From: an uncultured Microbacterium sp.
Lineage (GTDB): Bacteria > Actinomycetota > Actinomycetes > Actinomycetales > Microbacteriaceae
Length of the DNA: 64,000 nt
Assembly (NCBI RefSeq): GCF_937927635.1
Contig: NZ_CALBRW010000020.1
Span: 1 to 64,000, forward strand
Reading direction: 5' to 3'
Position 1 is the first letter of the stretch; each line of letters opens with the position of its first letter. The translations under genes were made by a program, and so were the position numbers. The notes under the pieces were generated by a model that was not told the DNA's origin, did no database searches, and saw only the letters and a list, made by a program, of their open reading frames with translations. Positions 46,330 to 55,267 of this stretch are shown here, piece by piece.

Positions 46330-46346
46330 ATACCTATAGGGGGTAT
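46330..46346 (+). promoter_or_regulatory. CsoR-type operator before the multicopper oxidase
   Basis: ATACCTATAGGGGGTAT resembles the CsoR boxes at 37728 and 57028 and stands 42 bp upstream of the oxidase start, where it would overlap the promoter. Confidence 0.75.
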
Positions 46347-46387
46347 AAGGTGCGGGGGAGTCGTGTGCGAGGGAGAGGCGGGCGAGG

Positions 46388-48304
46388 TTGATTCAACCGA
46401 TCGACTATTTCCTGGTCGCCTGGTTCGTGCTGGTCGCGATCAGCACGATCTGGGTCGGGGTGGACCAGTTCCGTCACAACCCGGAGCCGGCGGTGATGAA
46501 GTGGGGCTTCATCCTGGTCACCCTCTGCCTGGGGCCGATCGGGGCGCTGCTGTATGTGCTCGCGGACAAGGAGCCGCGGCCGGGAGAGCATGAGGAGTTC
46601 ACCCGGCCGCTGTGGAAGCAGGGCATCGGGTCGACCATTCACTGCGTCGCGGGCGATGCCACCGGCATCATCGTCGCCGCCGTCGTCGTCGCGTCGCTGG
46701 GCCTGCCGATGTGGCTGGATCTGATCATCGAGTACGCCGCCGGGTTCGCGTTCGGGTTGTTCGTGTTCCAGGCCCTGTTCATGAAGAACATGATGGGCGG
46801 CAGCTACTGGCAGAACGTGCGCCGCTCGTTCCTGCCCGAGTTCATCAGCATGAACCTGATGATGGCGGGCATGGCGCCGGTGATGTCGCTGCTGATGATG
46901 GGCCGCGACATGCGGGCCATGCTGCCCACCGAGTTGCTGTTCTGGGCGGTGATGAGTTTCGGGATCGCGGTCGGGTTCGTGCTCGCTTACTCCGTGAACG
47001 TGTGGATGGTGAAGAAGGGCCTCAAGCACGGTCTGATGACCGTCCGCCCCCAGCCCGCCACCCACCCCCAGGAGCATGACGCGCACGCGCAGCACAGCCC
47101 GCGGCCGCCGGAGGCGCACGCCGGCCACGACCAGGCGGCGGGCGGTGCGTCGTCGCCGGGGTCGGGGCATGAGGCGCACCAGCCTTCTGGCGCCGGAGCG
47201 GTGACCGTGCCGCAGCTGACCGTGGTCGGCGCGTTCTCCGCGATCGCGCTCGTGGTCGGGATGGTCGCCCCCGCGAACGCCGTCAACATGACTCTCAGCG
47301 CGCACGACGTCGGTGGGCTGATCATGCCGCCCGGGATGATCATGACCCGTGACACCCCCGCCGAGGCGATGCGGGACATGGCCGCCGTCGACCCGCGCAA
47401 CGCGACCGCCGCGTACGACGTGGACACCCGCGGCGACGAGGTGCTGGAACCTGCCCGCATCGAGGACGGGGTGAAGGTGTTCGAACTGACCGTGTCCCAG
47501 ATCCGCTGGGAGATCCTCCCGGGCGTCACCGTCGACGCGTACGCGTACAACGGGCAGATCCCGGGGCCTCGGCTGCAGGTCACCCAGGGCGACCGGATCC
47601 GCATCGACGTCACCAACGAGCTCGACGAGTCCACAACCGTGCACTGGCACGGCCTGGACGTGCCCAACGAGATGGACGGGCCCGCCGGGATCACCCAGGA
47701 TCCCATCCAGCCCGGCGACACCTACCGGTACGAGTACACGGTGAAGCAGTGGGGCACGTTCTTCTACCACTCCCACGATCACGCCGACCGGCAGCAGGCC
47801 CTCGGCCTGTACGGGGCGCTGATCATCGACCCCGCCGACCCTGGCCTGCAGCCGCCCGCCGATCACGAGTACACGATCCAGCTGCAGGAGTGGCTGTCCC
47901 GGGAGGGACTGACCTATCCGGCGATGCCGATGGAAGGGGGCATGCCGAACTACTTCACCATCAACGGGAAGGCATACCCGGCCACCGAGACCATCGACAT
48001 GAAGGTGGGCGAGACCCTCCGGGTGCGGTTCATCGGCTCGAACACCATCGACATCCACCCGATGCACATCCACGGCGGCCCGTTCACCGTCGTCGCCCGC
48101 GACGGGGCGGCCCTCACCACGGCGCAGCAGTTCCAGGCCGACACGATCAACGTCGGGCCGGGACAACGCTACGACGTGCTCTGGAACGCGCTCGAGCCCG
48201 GCCAGTGGCTCATCCACTGCCACATCAACCACCACACCACCAACAACAACGTCGAAACCGACGGCGCCGGCGGCCTGACCATGATCATCAACGTCACCGA
48301 ATAA
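46388..48304 (+). CDS. DUF4396-multicopper oxidase fusion
   Basis: A 638-residue protein from TTG 46388. Residues 1-215 form a multi-helix membrane domain of DUF4396 type (YFLVAWFVLVAISTIWVGV, then MNLMMAGMAPVMSLLMM), followed by a His-rich linker (EHDAHAQHSPRPPEAHAGHD), another helix near residue 290, and from about residue 340 a two-cupredoxin copper oxidase. Copper ligands include HWHG near residue 419, YHSH, HPMHIHG and HCHINHH near residue 609. The oxidase probably works outside the cell on Cu(I) or phenols. DUF4396 alone is linked to metal transport. The order suggests export and oxidation in one protein. Confidence 0.92.
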   Translation: MIQPIDYFLVAWFVLVAISTIWVGVDQFRHNPEPAVMKWGFILVTLCLGPIGALLYVLADKEPRPGEHEEFTRPLWKQGIGSTIHCVAGDATGIIVAAVVVASLGLPMWLDLIIEYAAGFAFGLFVFQALFMKNMMGGSYWQNVRRSFLPEFISMNLMMAGMAPVMSLLMMGRDMRAMLPTELLFWAVMSFGIAVGFVLAYSVNVWMVKKGLKHGLMTVRPQPATHPQEHDAHAQHSPRPPEAHAGHDQAAGGASSPGSGHEAHQPSGAGAVTVPQLTVVGAFSAIALVVGMVAPANAVNMTLSAHDVGGLIMPPGMIMTRDTPAEAMRDMAAVDPRNATAAYDVDTRGDEVLEPARIEDGVKVFELTVSQIRWEILPGVTVDAYAYNGQIPGPRLQVTQGDRIRIDVTNELDESTTVHWHGLDVPNEMDGPAGITQDPIQPGDTYRYEYTVKQWGTFFYHSHDHADRQQALGLYGALIIDPADPGLQPPADHEYTIQLQEWLSREGLTYPAMPMEGGMPNYFTINGKAYPATETIDMKVGETLRVRFIGSNTIDIHPMHIHGGPFTVVARDGAALTTAQQFQADTINVGPGQRYDVLWNALEPGQWLIHCHINHHTTNNNVETDGAGGLTMIINVTE

Positions 48305-48484
48305 CCCCTACGGGCCGAAGAAGCCCGCCGTCATCGCCGTTGCCGCGTCGAGTCACGTCCGAGCCCTCCGGCAGCACAGCATGCCGATGCCAGGGGCGCT
48401 CAGCTGATCGTGCCCGACCGTTTCGGTTGCCGGGGGCCGAGATCGCCCGCCCGCCCGCAACGGGGCGCGGTGACCTCGCCGTGG

Positions 48485-49768
48485 TCAGGTGGTCGCGGGA
48501 GGGAGGACGCGTCGGCGGCGGGCGACGGTGACGGCCGCGGCGACCGTGAGCGCCGCCGAGACGGCGAGGAGCACGGCGCCGAGGAGGATCTGCCCCGGTG
48601 GCGGGGCGGCGGCGGTGACGGGCTGGTACAGGTTGCGCTGCTGGCTTTGCGGGCCGGTGAGCTGCTGATCGACGGGCACCCACACCTCGAGGGTGCGTTC
48701 GCCGGTGGCGAACTGGGCGTACACGAACCACAGCCCCGGTGACGGCAGCGCCAGTTCCCCGGTGAAGGTGCCGGGAGGCGGGGTGCCGGGTTGCGCGCGC
48801 AGCGGCGCGGTGAGGTCCTCTCCGGCGCGGCGGGCGACCAACCGGGTCGGGGTGAGGTCGGTGTCGTCGTTGAGGCGGATGCCGGTGATGGTGACGGTCA
48901 GCTGCCCGGTGCCGTCGCCGGTGACTGTCATCTGTGCGGTGCCGTAGGCGGTGCCCTGGCCGGGGTCGTGCGCCTGCGCGGGTGGCGGCGGGGCGAGGGC
49001 GACCAGCAGAAGGGTGAGGGCCGCGGCCGCGGCCCCGGATCGGAGGCGAGTCCCCGGCCGCACGGTGAGGGCGATCATGCTGACGATGATCACCGTGGTG
49101 GTGCCGACGGCGGACCAGGCGACGGGGGTGGGTGGGACGCTGCTGATCCCGGTCCCGGAGGCCAGCAGTTGCAGGGTGGTCACGGCGAGGGCGGCCACCG
49201 GCCACCGCCACCGGGGGACGGGCAGGGCCAGCAGGAAGAGCCCGGCCACGGCGACCGGCAGGTCGGGGGCGAGCCACCCCGCGCTGGTGAGCAGCACCCA
49301 CAGCACCACCCGGAACACCAGGTACCCGGCGACGACGAGGACGATGCGGGTGCGGCCGGGGACCAGGGCGGTGATCACCCATGCCGCGCCGAGCGTGGTC
49401 GCCAGCAGCAGCGGCAGGTACAGGGTCTCGGTGAACTGGGGCACGTCGGTGTCGTATTCCATCACGATGATCAGCGCCGCCCCCAGCACGCCTGCGGCCA
49501 GGGCGATCCGCGGCGGAGCGGGCACGTGCCGGTCGGTGCCGGTGAGCAGGCCGATCAGCACGCACAGGGTGCCGATCACCGATAGCAGGTGCGGGGGCGA
49601 CCAGAGCACCGCGTCACGCCCGAACGCGGTGTGCCAGAACGCGTCGGCGGGGGCGGCCGCCGCGGTCGCGACCGCCGCGGCGACCGCGAGGGCGAACCCG
49701 GGGGTGCGGAACACGGCGGCCACTGAGCTTGTGGCGGCCAGGCGCCGCCACCCCCAGCCGGCGATCAC
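48485..49768 (-). CDS. Membrane protein with CopC/FixH-like C-terminal domain; N-terminus frameshifted
   Basis: A 427-residue multi-helix membrane protein in this frame (about eight helices), then a second signal-like end (PPAQAHDPGQG) and an extracytoplasmic beta-rich domain with LPSPGLWFVYAQFATGERT, similar in position to CopC or FixH domains, then a final helix. The protein-like sequence continues upstream of the chosen start: YWDDSWHTTLGRDST, then PPHLLLYASI. The natural start is probably ATG 49995 behind AAAGGA, but one base is out of frame between about 49920 and 49980. It is the last gene of the CcdA-ResB operon. Confidence 0.65.
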   Translation of the reverse strand: MIAGWGWRRLAATSSVAAVFRTPGFALAVAAAVATAAAAPADAFWHTAFGRDAVLWSPPHLLSVIGTLCVLIGLLTGTDRHVPAPPRIALAAGVLGAALIIVMEYDTDVPQFTETLYLPLLLATTLGAAWVITALVPGRTRIVLVVAGYLVFRVVLWVLLTSAGWLAPDLPVAVAGLFLLALPVPRWRWPVAALAVTTLQLLASGTGISSVPPTPVAWSAVGTTTVIIVSMIALTVRPGTRLRSGAAAAALTLLLVALAPPPPAQAHDPGQGTAYGTAQMTVTGDGTGQLTVTITGIRLNDDTDLTPTRLVARRAGEDLTAPLRAQPGTPPPGTFTGELALPSPGLWFVYAQFATGERTLEVWVPVDQQLTGPQSQQRNLYQPVTAAAPPPGQILLGAVLLAVSAALTVAAAVTVARRRRVLPPATT

Positions 49769-50093
49769 GACCCCGACGGTGAGGATCGACGCATACAGCA
49801 GCAGGTGCGGGGGGATGAAGGTGCTGTCCCGGCCGAGGGTGGTGTGCCAGGAGTCGTCCCAGTACGCCGACCCGACCCCGGCGGCCGCGGCGGCGGCAGC
49901 GACCCAGACGCCCCCGGCCCCCAGCGCCGGGGAGCCGCGGGCCGGGTCCGGCTCGGACGGGATGGGGCGCGGTCACGGGTGCCGTGTGGTCGCATGGTCT
50001 GTCCTTTCTCTGATGCGGAGGGAGCCGGTCACTGCGGTCGGCGTTGCCGGGCGGCGTGCCCGCCCGGGGTGCCCGTCCTGGCGGTCGGTCGTG

Positions 50094-50822
50094 TTAGAGG
50101 GGGAGCACGGTGGCTCCGATGAGGTTCTGGATGCTGGAGATGAGGAGTGTCCAGGCTCCGCTGATCATCGCGATGCCGGTGGCGATCATGAGGATCCCGC
50201 CGGTGATGTTGATGGTGCGGATGTGGCGGCGCAGGAACGCGATGCTTCCGGTGGCCCAGTTCAGGCCGGCCGCAGCGGCGATGAAGGGCAGCCCCAGACC
50301 GAGGCAGTAGGTGACGGCGAGGAGGGCGCCGCGGGCGGGGTTGCCGGTGGTGAGGCTGAGGGCGGAGATCGCGGCGAGGGTGGGGCCCAGGCACGGGGTC
50401 CAGCCGAGCCCGAACGCGATGCCGAGCAGGGGGGCTCCGGCCAGCCCGCGGGGTGGGTGGATGGCGGGTTTCGCGGTGCGTTGGAAGAGCCGGAACACGC
50501 CGAGGAATACGAGCCCCATCAGCAGGACGACGATCCCGAGGATGCGGGTGAGGAGATCTTGCCAGCGGGTGAGCCAGGCCCCCAGGGCGCCGAACGCGGC
50601 CCCGTAGCCGATGAACAGGACGGAAAAGCCGAGGGTGAACAGCCCGGTCCCGGCCAGCGCCCGCCACCGGGAGACCCCCGCGGCGGTGGTGGTGCCGGTG
50701 AGGTAGCCGAGGTAGCCGGGAACGAGGGGGAGCACGCAGGGGGAGGCGAAGGACACCAGCCCGGCGAGGAGGGCGAGGGGGAGGGCGGCCCAGATGCTGC
50801 CGGCGGTGATGATCTCCCCCAT
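50094..50822 (-). CDS. ccdA: CcdA-type thiol-disulfide membrane transporter
   Basis: A 242-residue, six-helix protein. ASPCVLPLVPGYL near residue 26 and GWTPCLGPTL near residue 140 carry the two membrane cysteines that pass electrons from cytoplasmic thioredoxin to the outside. The start was set at ATG 50822, overlapping the TlpA stop by one base (TGATG); longer in-frame ORFs are shadows of the TlpA gene. It reduces the downstream thioredoxin-like lipoprotein. Confidence 0.94.
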   Translation of the reverse strand: MGEIITAGSIWAALPLALLAGLVSFASPCVLPLVPGYLGYLTGTTTAAGVSRWRALAGTGLFTLGFSVLFIGYGAAFGALGAWLTRWQDLLTRILGIVVLLMGLVFLGVFRLFQRTAKPAIHPPRGLAGAPLLGIAFGLGWTPCLGPTLAAISALSLTTGNPARGALLAVTYCLGLGLPFIAAAAGLNWATGSIAFLRRHIRTINITGGILMIATGIAMISGAWTLLISSIQNLIGATVLPL

Positions 50823-51454
50823 CAGGGGCTCGTCTCGGCGAGGACGGTGTCGATGAGGGAGGCGAGGGTGGTGCGGGTGGGGAGTTGCCCGATGATGCGG
50901 GCGGCCATCCGGCCGGTGCGGTCCAGGACGATGGTGGTGGGCACGGCGCCGGGGGCGGCTTTCCCGGCGAACGCAGCTTGCACGGTACCGGTGGTGGCGT
51001 CCAGGATCGACGGGTAGGTGATGCCGAACTGATTCTCGAACGCGGCGGCGGTGTCGGCGCTGTCGCGCACGTTGACGCCGATGAACACGACACCGTCGGG
51101 CTGGTAGGTCTGGGCGAGAGCTTCCAGGTCGGGCGCTTCGGCACGGCAGGGCGGGCAGGCGGCGTACCAGAAGTTCACCACGACGACCGAGCCCGCCCAC
51201 GCGGTAGAATCGGCCTTGGCCCCGGTGTCGGTGGTGCCGGTGAAGGTGACCGGGCCGTCGCGCTGATCGGCGGGGATCTCCCGCACGGTTTGATCCGCGG
51301 AGAGGTAGCCGGGGGGCGCAGACGACGACAACAAATCCGGGGTCTCGGCCGCGCAGCCGGACAGGAGCAGGGCGAGCGCACCGAACACAGCGATCGCTCC
51401 GGTGATCACGGCCCGACGGCGAGGCCTGTGCGTGAGGTGGATGGGGGCGTGCAT
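50822..51454 (-). CDS. TlpA/ResA-like thioredoxin-fold lipoprotein
   Basis: A 210-residue protein with lipobox LSGC (Cys34) and a thioredoxin fold whose active site is ACPPCR (Cys100, Cys103). FWYAACPPCRAEAPDLE is typical of TlpA/ResA. Outside the membrane it should reduce cysteines of copper or heme proteins, fed by CcdA. As a lipoprotein it would need Lgt, whose gene is in the same operon. AGGAA precedes ATG 51454. Confidence 0.95.
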   Translation of the reverse strand: MHAPIHLTHRPRRRAVITGAIAVFGALALLLSGCAAETPDLLSSSAPPGYLSADQTVREIPADQRDGPVTFTGTTDTGAKADSTAWAGSVVVVNFWYAACPPCRAEAPDLEALAQTYQPDGVVFIGVNVRDSADTAAAFENQFGITYPSILDATTGTVQAAFAGKAAPGAVPTTIVLDRTGRMAARIIGQLPTRTTLASLIDTVLAETSP

Positions 51455-51473
51455 GCGGACTGTTCCTGTCGGG

Positions 51474-51743
51474 TCAGTTGTTCTTGCTGGTGGGGCGGCG
51501 GCGGCCGGCGAGGATAGCGCCGGTGATCAGCAACAGCGCCCCGGTCGGGTACCCGGCGACCAGGTCGAGCCAGCCGGGAGGCTGCCCGGGGCCGAACACT
51601 TCCAGATGCGCGAGCCAGTGGATGATCGCGACGATCCCGCCGAGGGCCATAACGGCCTGGCCGACTCGGACGAGCAGGCGGTGCCGCCGCCAAGCGCGTT
51701 GCGGGTCCTCAGCCGCGGCGGGGCGGGGGGTGGTGCGGGTCAT
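51474..51743 (-). CDS. Small membrane protein of the ccs operon
   Basis: An 89-residue protein from ATG 51743 with AAAGGA upstream. Two membrane helices (VGQAVMALGGIVAIIHWLA and WLDLVAGYPTGALLLITGAIL) and a basic C-terminus (GRRRPTSKNN) are visible. It lies between ccsB and tlpA. I do not recognise a family. The longer in-frame ORF is a shadow of ccsB. Confidence 0.78.
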   Translation of the reverse strand: MTRTTPRPAAAEDPQRAWRRHRLLVRVGQAVMALGGIVAIIHWLAHLEVFGPGQPPGWLDLVAGYPTGALLLITGAILAGRRRPTSKNN

Positions 51744-51769
51744 GAGCGGGTCCTTTCGCAGGGGGCGGG

Positions 51770-52774
51770 TCACAGTCCGGAGTACGAGTGCAGGCCGGTG
51801 AAGAAGACGTTGACGACGCCGAAGTTGAACAGCACGGCGGCGAAGCCGACGATGCACAGCCAGGCGGCGCGGGTGCCGGCCCAGCCGCGGGTGGCGGTGG
51901 CGTGCAGGTATCCGGCGTAGAGGACCCAGATGATGAACGTCCAGACCTCTTTCACGTCCCACCCCCAGAACCTGCCCCAGGCGCGGCCGGCCCAGATCGC
52001 CCCGGCGATCAGGGTGAAGGTCCACAGGATGAACCCGACGATCGTCAGCCGGTATGCGAGCCGGTCCAGATCGTCCGGGCCCGGCAGACTATCACGCAGC
52101 CGGGTGAGCCGGCCCGAGTGGCCAGGGCCGCGGCGGGTGGTGAGCAGGTAGGTGAGGGAGACGAGGAACGCGAGCCCGAAGAACGCGGTCGCCAGCAGCG
52201 CGACCAGCACGTGGATGACCAGCCACCCGGATTGCAGGGCGGGCATCAGGGGGACGACGGGGACGTAGAAGCTGACTGCCGCGACGCCGAGCAGCAACAC
52301 GGTCAGCCCGAGCACGGCGCTGCCCAGGTACGCCAACCGCACCCGCAGCGACACGGCCAGGAAGGCGGCGATGATCAGGGCGGTGCCAGTGAGGGAGAAC
52401 TCGAACATGTTCGCCCACGGCACACGGTCCGCGGCGACCCCGCGCAGCACCACCCCGGCAAGGTGAAACACCCAGCCCAGCACGGTCAACGCGAACCCGA
52501 CCCGCGCCGCCTTCCCCGCCCGCCGTCCGCCACCCGGGGCGGCGGCACCGGGCGCGGCGTCGGCGGTAGGGGAAGTGTCGGCGGGTGTGCCTGCCAGGTC
52601 TGGGTCGGTGGTGGCGCCGGCGCCGGTGGTGACCGGTACCCGGGCGGTGGCCGGGACGGCAGGGGTGCTAGCGCGGCGCGCGAGGTGGAGCGTGTAGGCG
52701 ACGAACGCGGCGGCGTAGATCGCGATCGCGGAGTACACCAGCAGCAGGGACAGGGCGTCAAGGAACGGAGTCAT
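51770..52774 (-). CDS. ccsB: Cytochrome c biogenesis protein CcsB/ResC
   Basis: A 334-residue protein with about eight helices and the heme-handling motif WGRFWGWDVKEVWTFI (tryptophan-rich) near residue 270. With ResB it forms the heme lyase of system II c-type cytochrome assembly. The middle contains a Pro/Ala/Thr-rich linker (about residues 35-80). Start ATG 52774 overlaps the resB stop by ATGA. No CXXCH cytochrome is encoded in the island, so its client is not visible here. Confidence 0.94.
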   Translation of the reverse strand: MTPFLDALSLLLVYSAIAIYAAAFVAYTLHLARRASTPAVPATARVPVTTGAGATTDPDLAGTPADTSPTADAAPGAAAPGGGRRAGKAARVGFALTVLGWVFHLAGVVLRGVAADRVPWANMFEFSLTGTALIIAAFLAVSLRVRLAYLGSAVLGLTVLLLGVAAVSFYVPVVPLMPALQSGWLVIHVLVALLATAFFGLAFLVSLTYLLTTRRGPGHSGRLTRLRDSLPGPDDLDRLAYRLTIVGFILWTFTLIAGAIWAGRAWGRFWGWDVKEVWTFIIWVLYAGYLHATATRGWAGTRAAWLCIVGFAAVLFNFGVVNVFFTGLHSYSGL

Positions 52775-54405
52775 CGGATCCTCCTCGAAGGGGTGTTGAG
52801 GGTGGGGGTGAGGTGAGTGGCGAGGGTGTCGACGGTGGCTTGCAGACGGGGGTCGTCGCCGCGGGCGAGCCCCGCGACCTCGAGCACCGTGCCGCCGTCC
52901 CGGCCGATTGCTGTGCGGACCCAGAGGCGGCGGCGGGGCACGAACAGGGACAGAGCCAGCCCGGCCATCGCAGCGACCGCGGCGATCAGGGTAGGGATTT
53001 GGGTGGGGTCGGCGGCGATCTCCAGCGACGCGAACCGCGGGATCGGGCCGAGCTCGATCGTGCCCAGACCGTCCGGCAGAGGGACCGGGGTGCCGGGGAC
53101 CAACTGCAGGGCGGGAGTGGGGGTGCCGCGCCCGGCGATCTGAGTGAGGGTACTGGTGTCCAGCGCGTACACCGACACCGGGACCCCGGTGTTCAGGCCC
53201 AGGTCGCCGACGTACACGTTGAAGGTGACGACCGGGTCCAGCAGGTCCGGGTAGCTGGACGCGAACGCCCCAGAGGCGGTGGTCGCGCGGGTGGGGTACA
53301 GCATCCCGACCAGGCCGACCTGCTCGGCCAACCCGTCGGGAACCTTCACGATGCCCAGGCTGGTCATATTCGCGTCCTGCGGCAGGAACGGGACCGTGTC
53401 ACTGAACACGGTCTTCCCAGCCGGGTTTCGGACGGTGATGGTGGGGGCGTACCCGTTGCCGAGCAGGTAGATGTCGGTGCCGGCCACCGGCAGCGGCTCG
53501 TTGACCCGGATGCTCGAGGCCTGCCGGGTGCCGCCTGTGGTGGTGGTGACCTGCGCGTCGAAGCTCTTCGGCATGCCGAGCGCGTTGACGTTGTCCAGGA
53601 CGTAGTCGACGCGGAACCGGTCCAGGGCGAGAGAGAACGGGGGAATCTGCGCATCAGTGACGAATTGACCGGCGGTGAACGAGTCGTACGCGATCCGGGT
53701 GGACGCGAACGTCTGACCCTCCACCAGCACCCGCTGCCCGGTGAACCGGAACCCACTGCCAACGCCGACCACAATCAGCACCGCCAGCAGCGCCACGTGG
53801 AACAGCAGATTCCCGGTCTCCCGCAGGTAGCCGCGCTCGGCTGCGACCGAGTCCCGTCCGTCGTCGCCGCGGACCCGGCGGGTGCGGTACCGCTGCCGGC
53901 GCAGCGCCTTCTCGGCCGCGTCCAGGACCGCACCGGGGGGCGTGTCGGGGAGGAGGCGGCGGGTGTGGGCGGGCAGGCGGGACAGGTTGCGGGGGGTGGC
54001 CGGGGGCGGGGCGAGCAGCGCCTTCAGGTGGTGGCGGATGCGGGGGATGACGCAGCCGATCAGCGACGCGAACAACAGCAGGTAGATCGCGGAGAACCAC
54101 ACCGACCCGAACACGTCGTGCAGCTGCAGCAGGTCCACCGCCCACATCCAGCCCGGGTTGGTCTTGTCGAACTGGATCACCCCGTTCGGGTCGGAGGAGC
54201 GTTGCGGGATCAACGACCCGGGGATCGCGGCCATCGCGAGCAGCAGCAACAACACCAGGGCGGTGCGCATGCTGGTCAGCTGCCGCCACGCCCACCGCGC
54301 CCACCCCGAAACGCTCAGGCGCGGATTCGTGGGCTCCTCCACCGGCCGGTCGACGTGATCGGCGGGCAGCTGCGGGGCCTGCTCACTGCGGATCGACACG
54401 CGCAT
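52771..54405 (-). CDS. resB: Cytochrome c biogenesis protein ResB
   Basis: A 544-residue ResB/Ccs1 protein. The first helix (MRTALVLLLLLAMAAIPGSL) and SSDPNGVIQFDKTNP are family marks; a large extracytoplasmic domain lies between helices three and four. It works with CcsB. A GAGAGGGGGG site precedes ATG 54405, and the start lies 23 bp inside the lgt end. Full length and undamaged. Confidence 0.94.
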   Translation of the reverse strand: MRVSIRSEQAPQLPADHVDRPVEEPTNPRLSVSGWARWAWRQLTSMRTALVLLLLLAMAAIPGSLIPQRSSDPNGVIQFDKTNPGWMWAVDLLQLHDVFGSVWFSAIYLLLFASLIGCVIPRIRHHLKALLAPPPATPRNLSRLPAHTRRLLPDTPPGAVLDAAEKALRRQRYRTRRVRGDDGRDSVAAERGYLRETGNLLFHVALLAVLIVVGVGSGFRFTGQRVLVEGQTFASTRIAYDSFTAGQFVTDAQIPPFSLALDRFRVDYVLDNVNALGMPKSFDAQVTTTTGGTRQASSIRVNEPLPVAGTDIYLLGNGYAPTITVRNPAGKTVFSDTVPFLPQDANMTSLGIVKVPDGLAEQVGLVGMLYPTRATTASGAFASSYPDLLDPVVTFNVYVGDLGLNTGVPVSVYALDTSTLTQIAGRGTPTPALQLVPGTPVPLPDGLGTIELGPIPRFASLEIAADPTQIPTLIAAVAAMAGLALSLFVPRRRLWVRTAIGRDGGTVLEVAGLARGDDPRLQATVDTLATHLTPTLNTPSRRIR

Positions 54406-55267
54406 CCCCCCTCTCCCGGACGGGTGCGCGGCGGCGGGCGCGCCAGGAGGCGTGGGCGAGCAGCCCGACCCCCAGTGCGGCGGCCACCAGGGCGGTGAGC
54501 ACGTTCGCTTTCAGCCCGCCGGCGAGCAGCTCGGTGGGATCCAGCCGGATGGACTCCAGCACCGCCCGCCCCGCCCCGTACCACAGCAGGTACACGCCCA
54601 GACTCCGCCCGGTGCCCAACGTGATCCGGCCGTGCCGGCGGCGGTGATGCTCGAGCAGCACGATCACGGCGGCACCGGCCAGGTTCCACAGCAGCTCGTA
54701 CAGGAACAGCGGATGAAACAGGGTCCCCGCCGGGGTCCCCGGCGGGATCGCGGGGGCTGAGGGGTCGATCTGCAACCCCCACGGCAAGCTGGTGGGTGGG
54801 CCGAACAGTTCCTGGTTGAAGTAGTTCCCCAGTCGCCCCACCGCCTGGGCGACCAGCATCCCCGGGGCGAGCGCGTCCAGGAACAGCAGCACCGGGATCC
54901 CGGCGCGGCGGGTACCGATCACAATCCCGACCAGCCCGCCCAGGATCGCACCGAAGATCGCGATCCCGCCCTCCCAGATGTAGAGCACCCGCCACAGATC
55001 CGCGCCAGGGAAGAAGTAGTCGCCCGGATGGGTGAGCACATGGTAGATGCGGGCGCCGAGGATCCCGAACGGGACCGCCCACATCGCCACATCCACCACG
55101 ACCCCGGCCGGGTGCCCGACTGCCCGCAGTCGACGGCCGGTGATCAGCACCGCCAGCACGATCCCGGCCAGGATCGCCAGCGCGTAGAACCGGATCTGGA
55201 ACGGCCCGACCTGCACGAAGCTGATCCCCGGGCTCGGGATCAGCGCCGGAACCACGATGGCGCGCAT
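54383..55267 (-). CDS. lgt: Prolipoprotein diacylglyceryl transferase
   Basis: A 294-residue membrane enzyme with about seven helices that transfers diacylglycerol to the lipobox Cys of prolipoproteins. GRLGNYFNQELFGPPTSLPW near residue 140 contains the Lgt signature; RFYALAILAGIVLAV near the N-terminus is also typical. Start ATG 55267 overlaps the M23 gene stop by one base. A second lgt in the core genome is expected, so this would be an accessory copy that serves the island lipoproteins. Confidence 0.94.
   Translation of the reverse strand: MRAIVVPALIPSPGISFVQVGPFQIRFYALAILAGIVLAVLITGRRLRAVGHPAGVVVDVAMWAVPFGILGARIYHVLTHPGDYFFPGADLWRVLYIWEGGIAIFGAILGGLVGIVIGTRRAGIPVLLFLDALAPGMLVAQAVGRLGNYFNQELFGPPTSLPWGLQIDPSAPAIPPGTPAGTLFHPLFLYELLWNLAGAAVIVLLEHHRRRHGRITLGTGRSLGVYLLWYGAGRAVLESIRLDPTELLAGGLKANVLTALVAAALGVGLLAHASWRARRRAPVRERGDARVDPQ

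Noticed and set aside
48311..48327. Hairpin after the multicopper oxidase as a terminator
   Set aside because: The stem is only 5 bp with a 7-base loop and no T-run, too weak to list.
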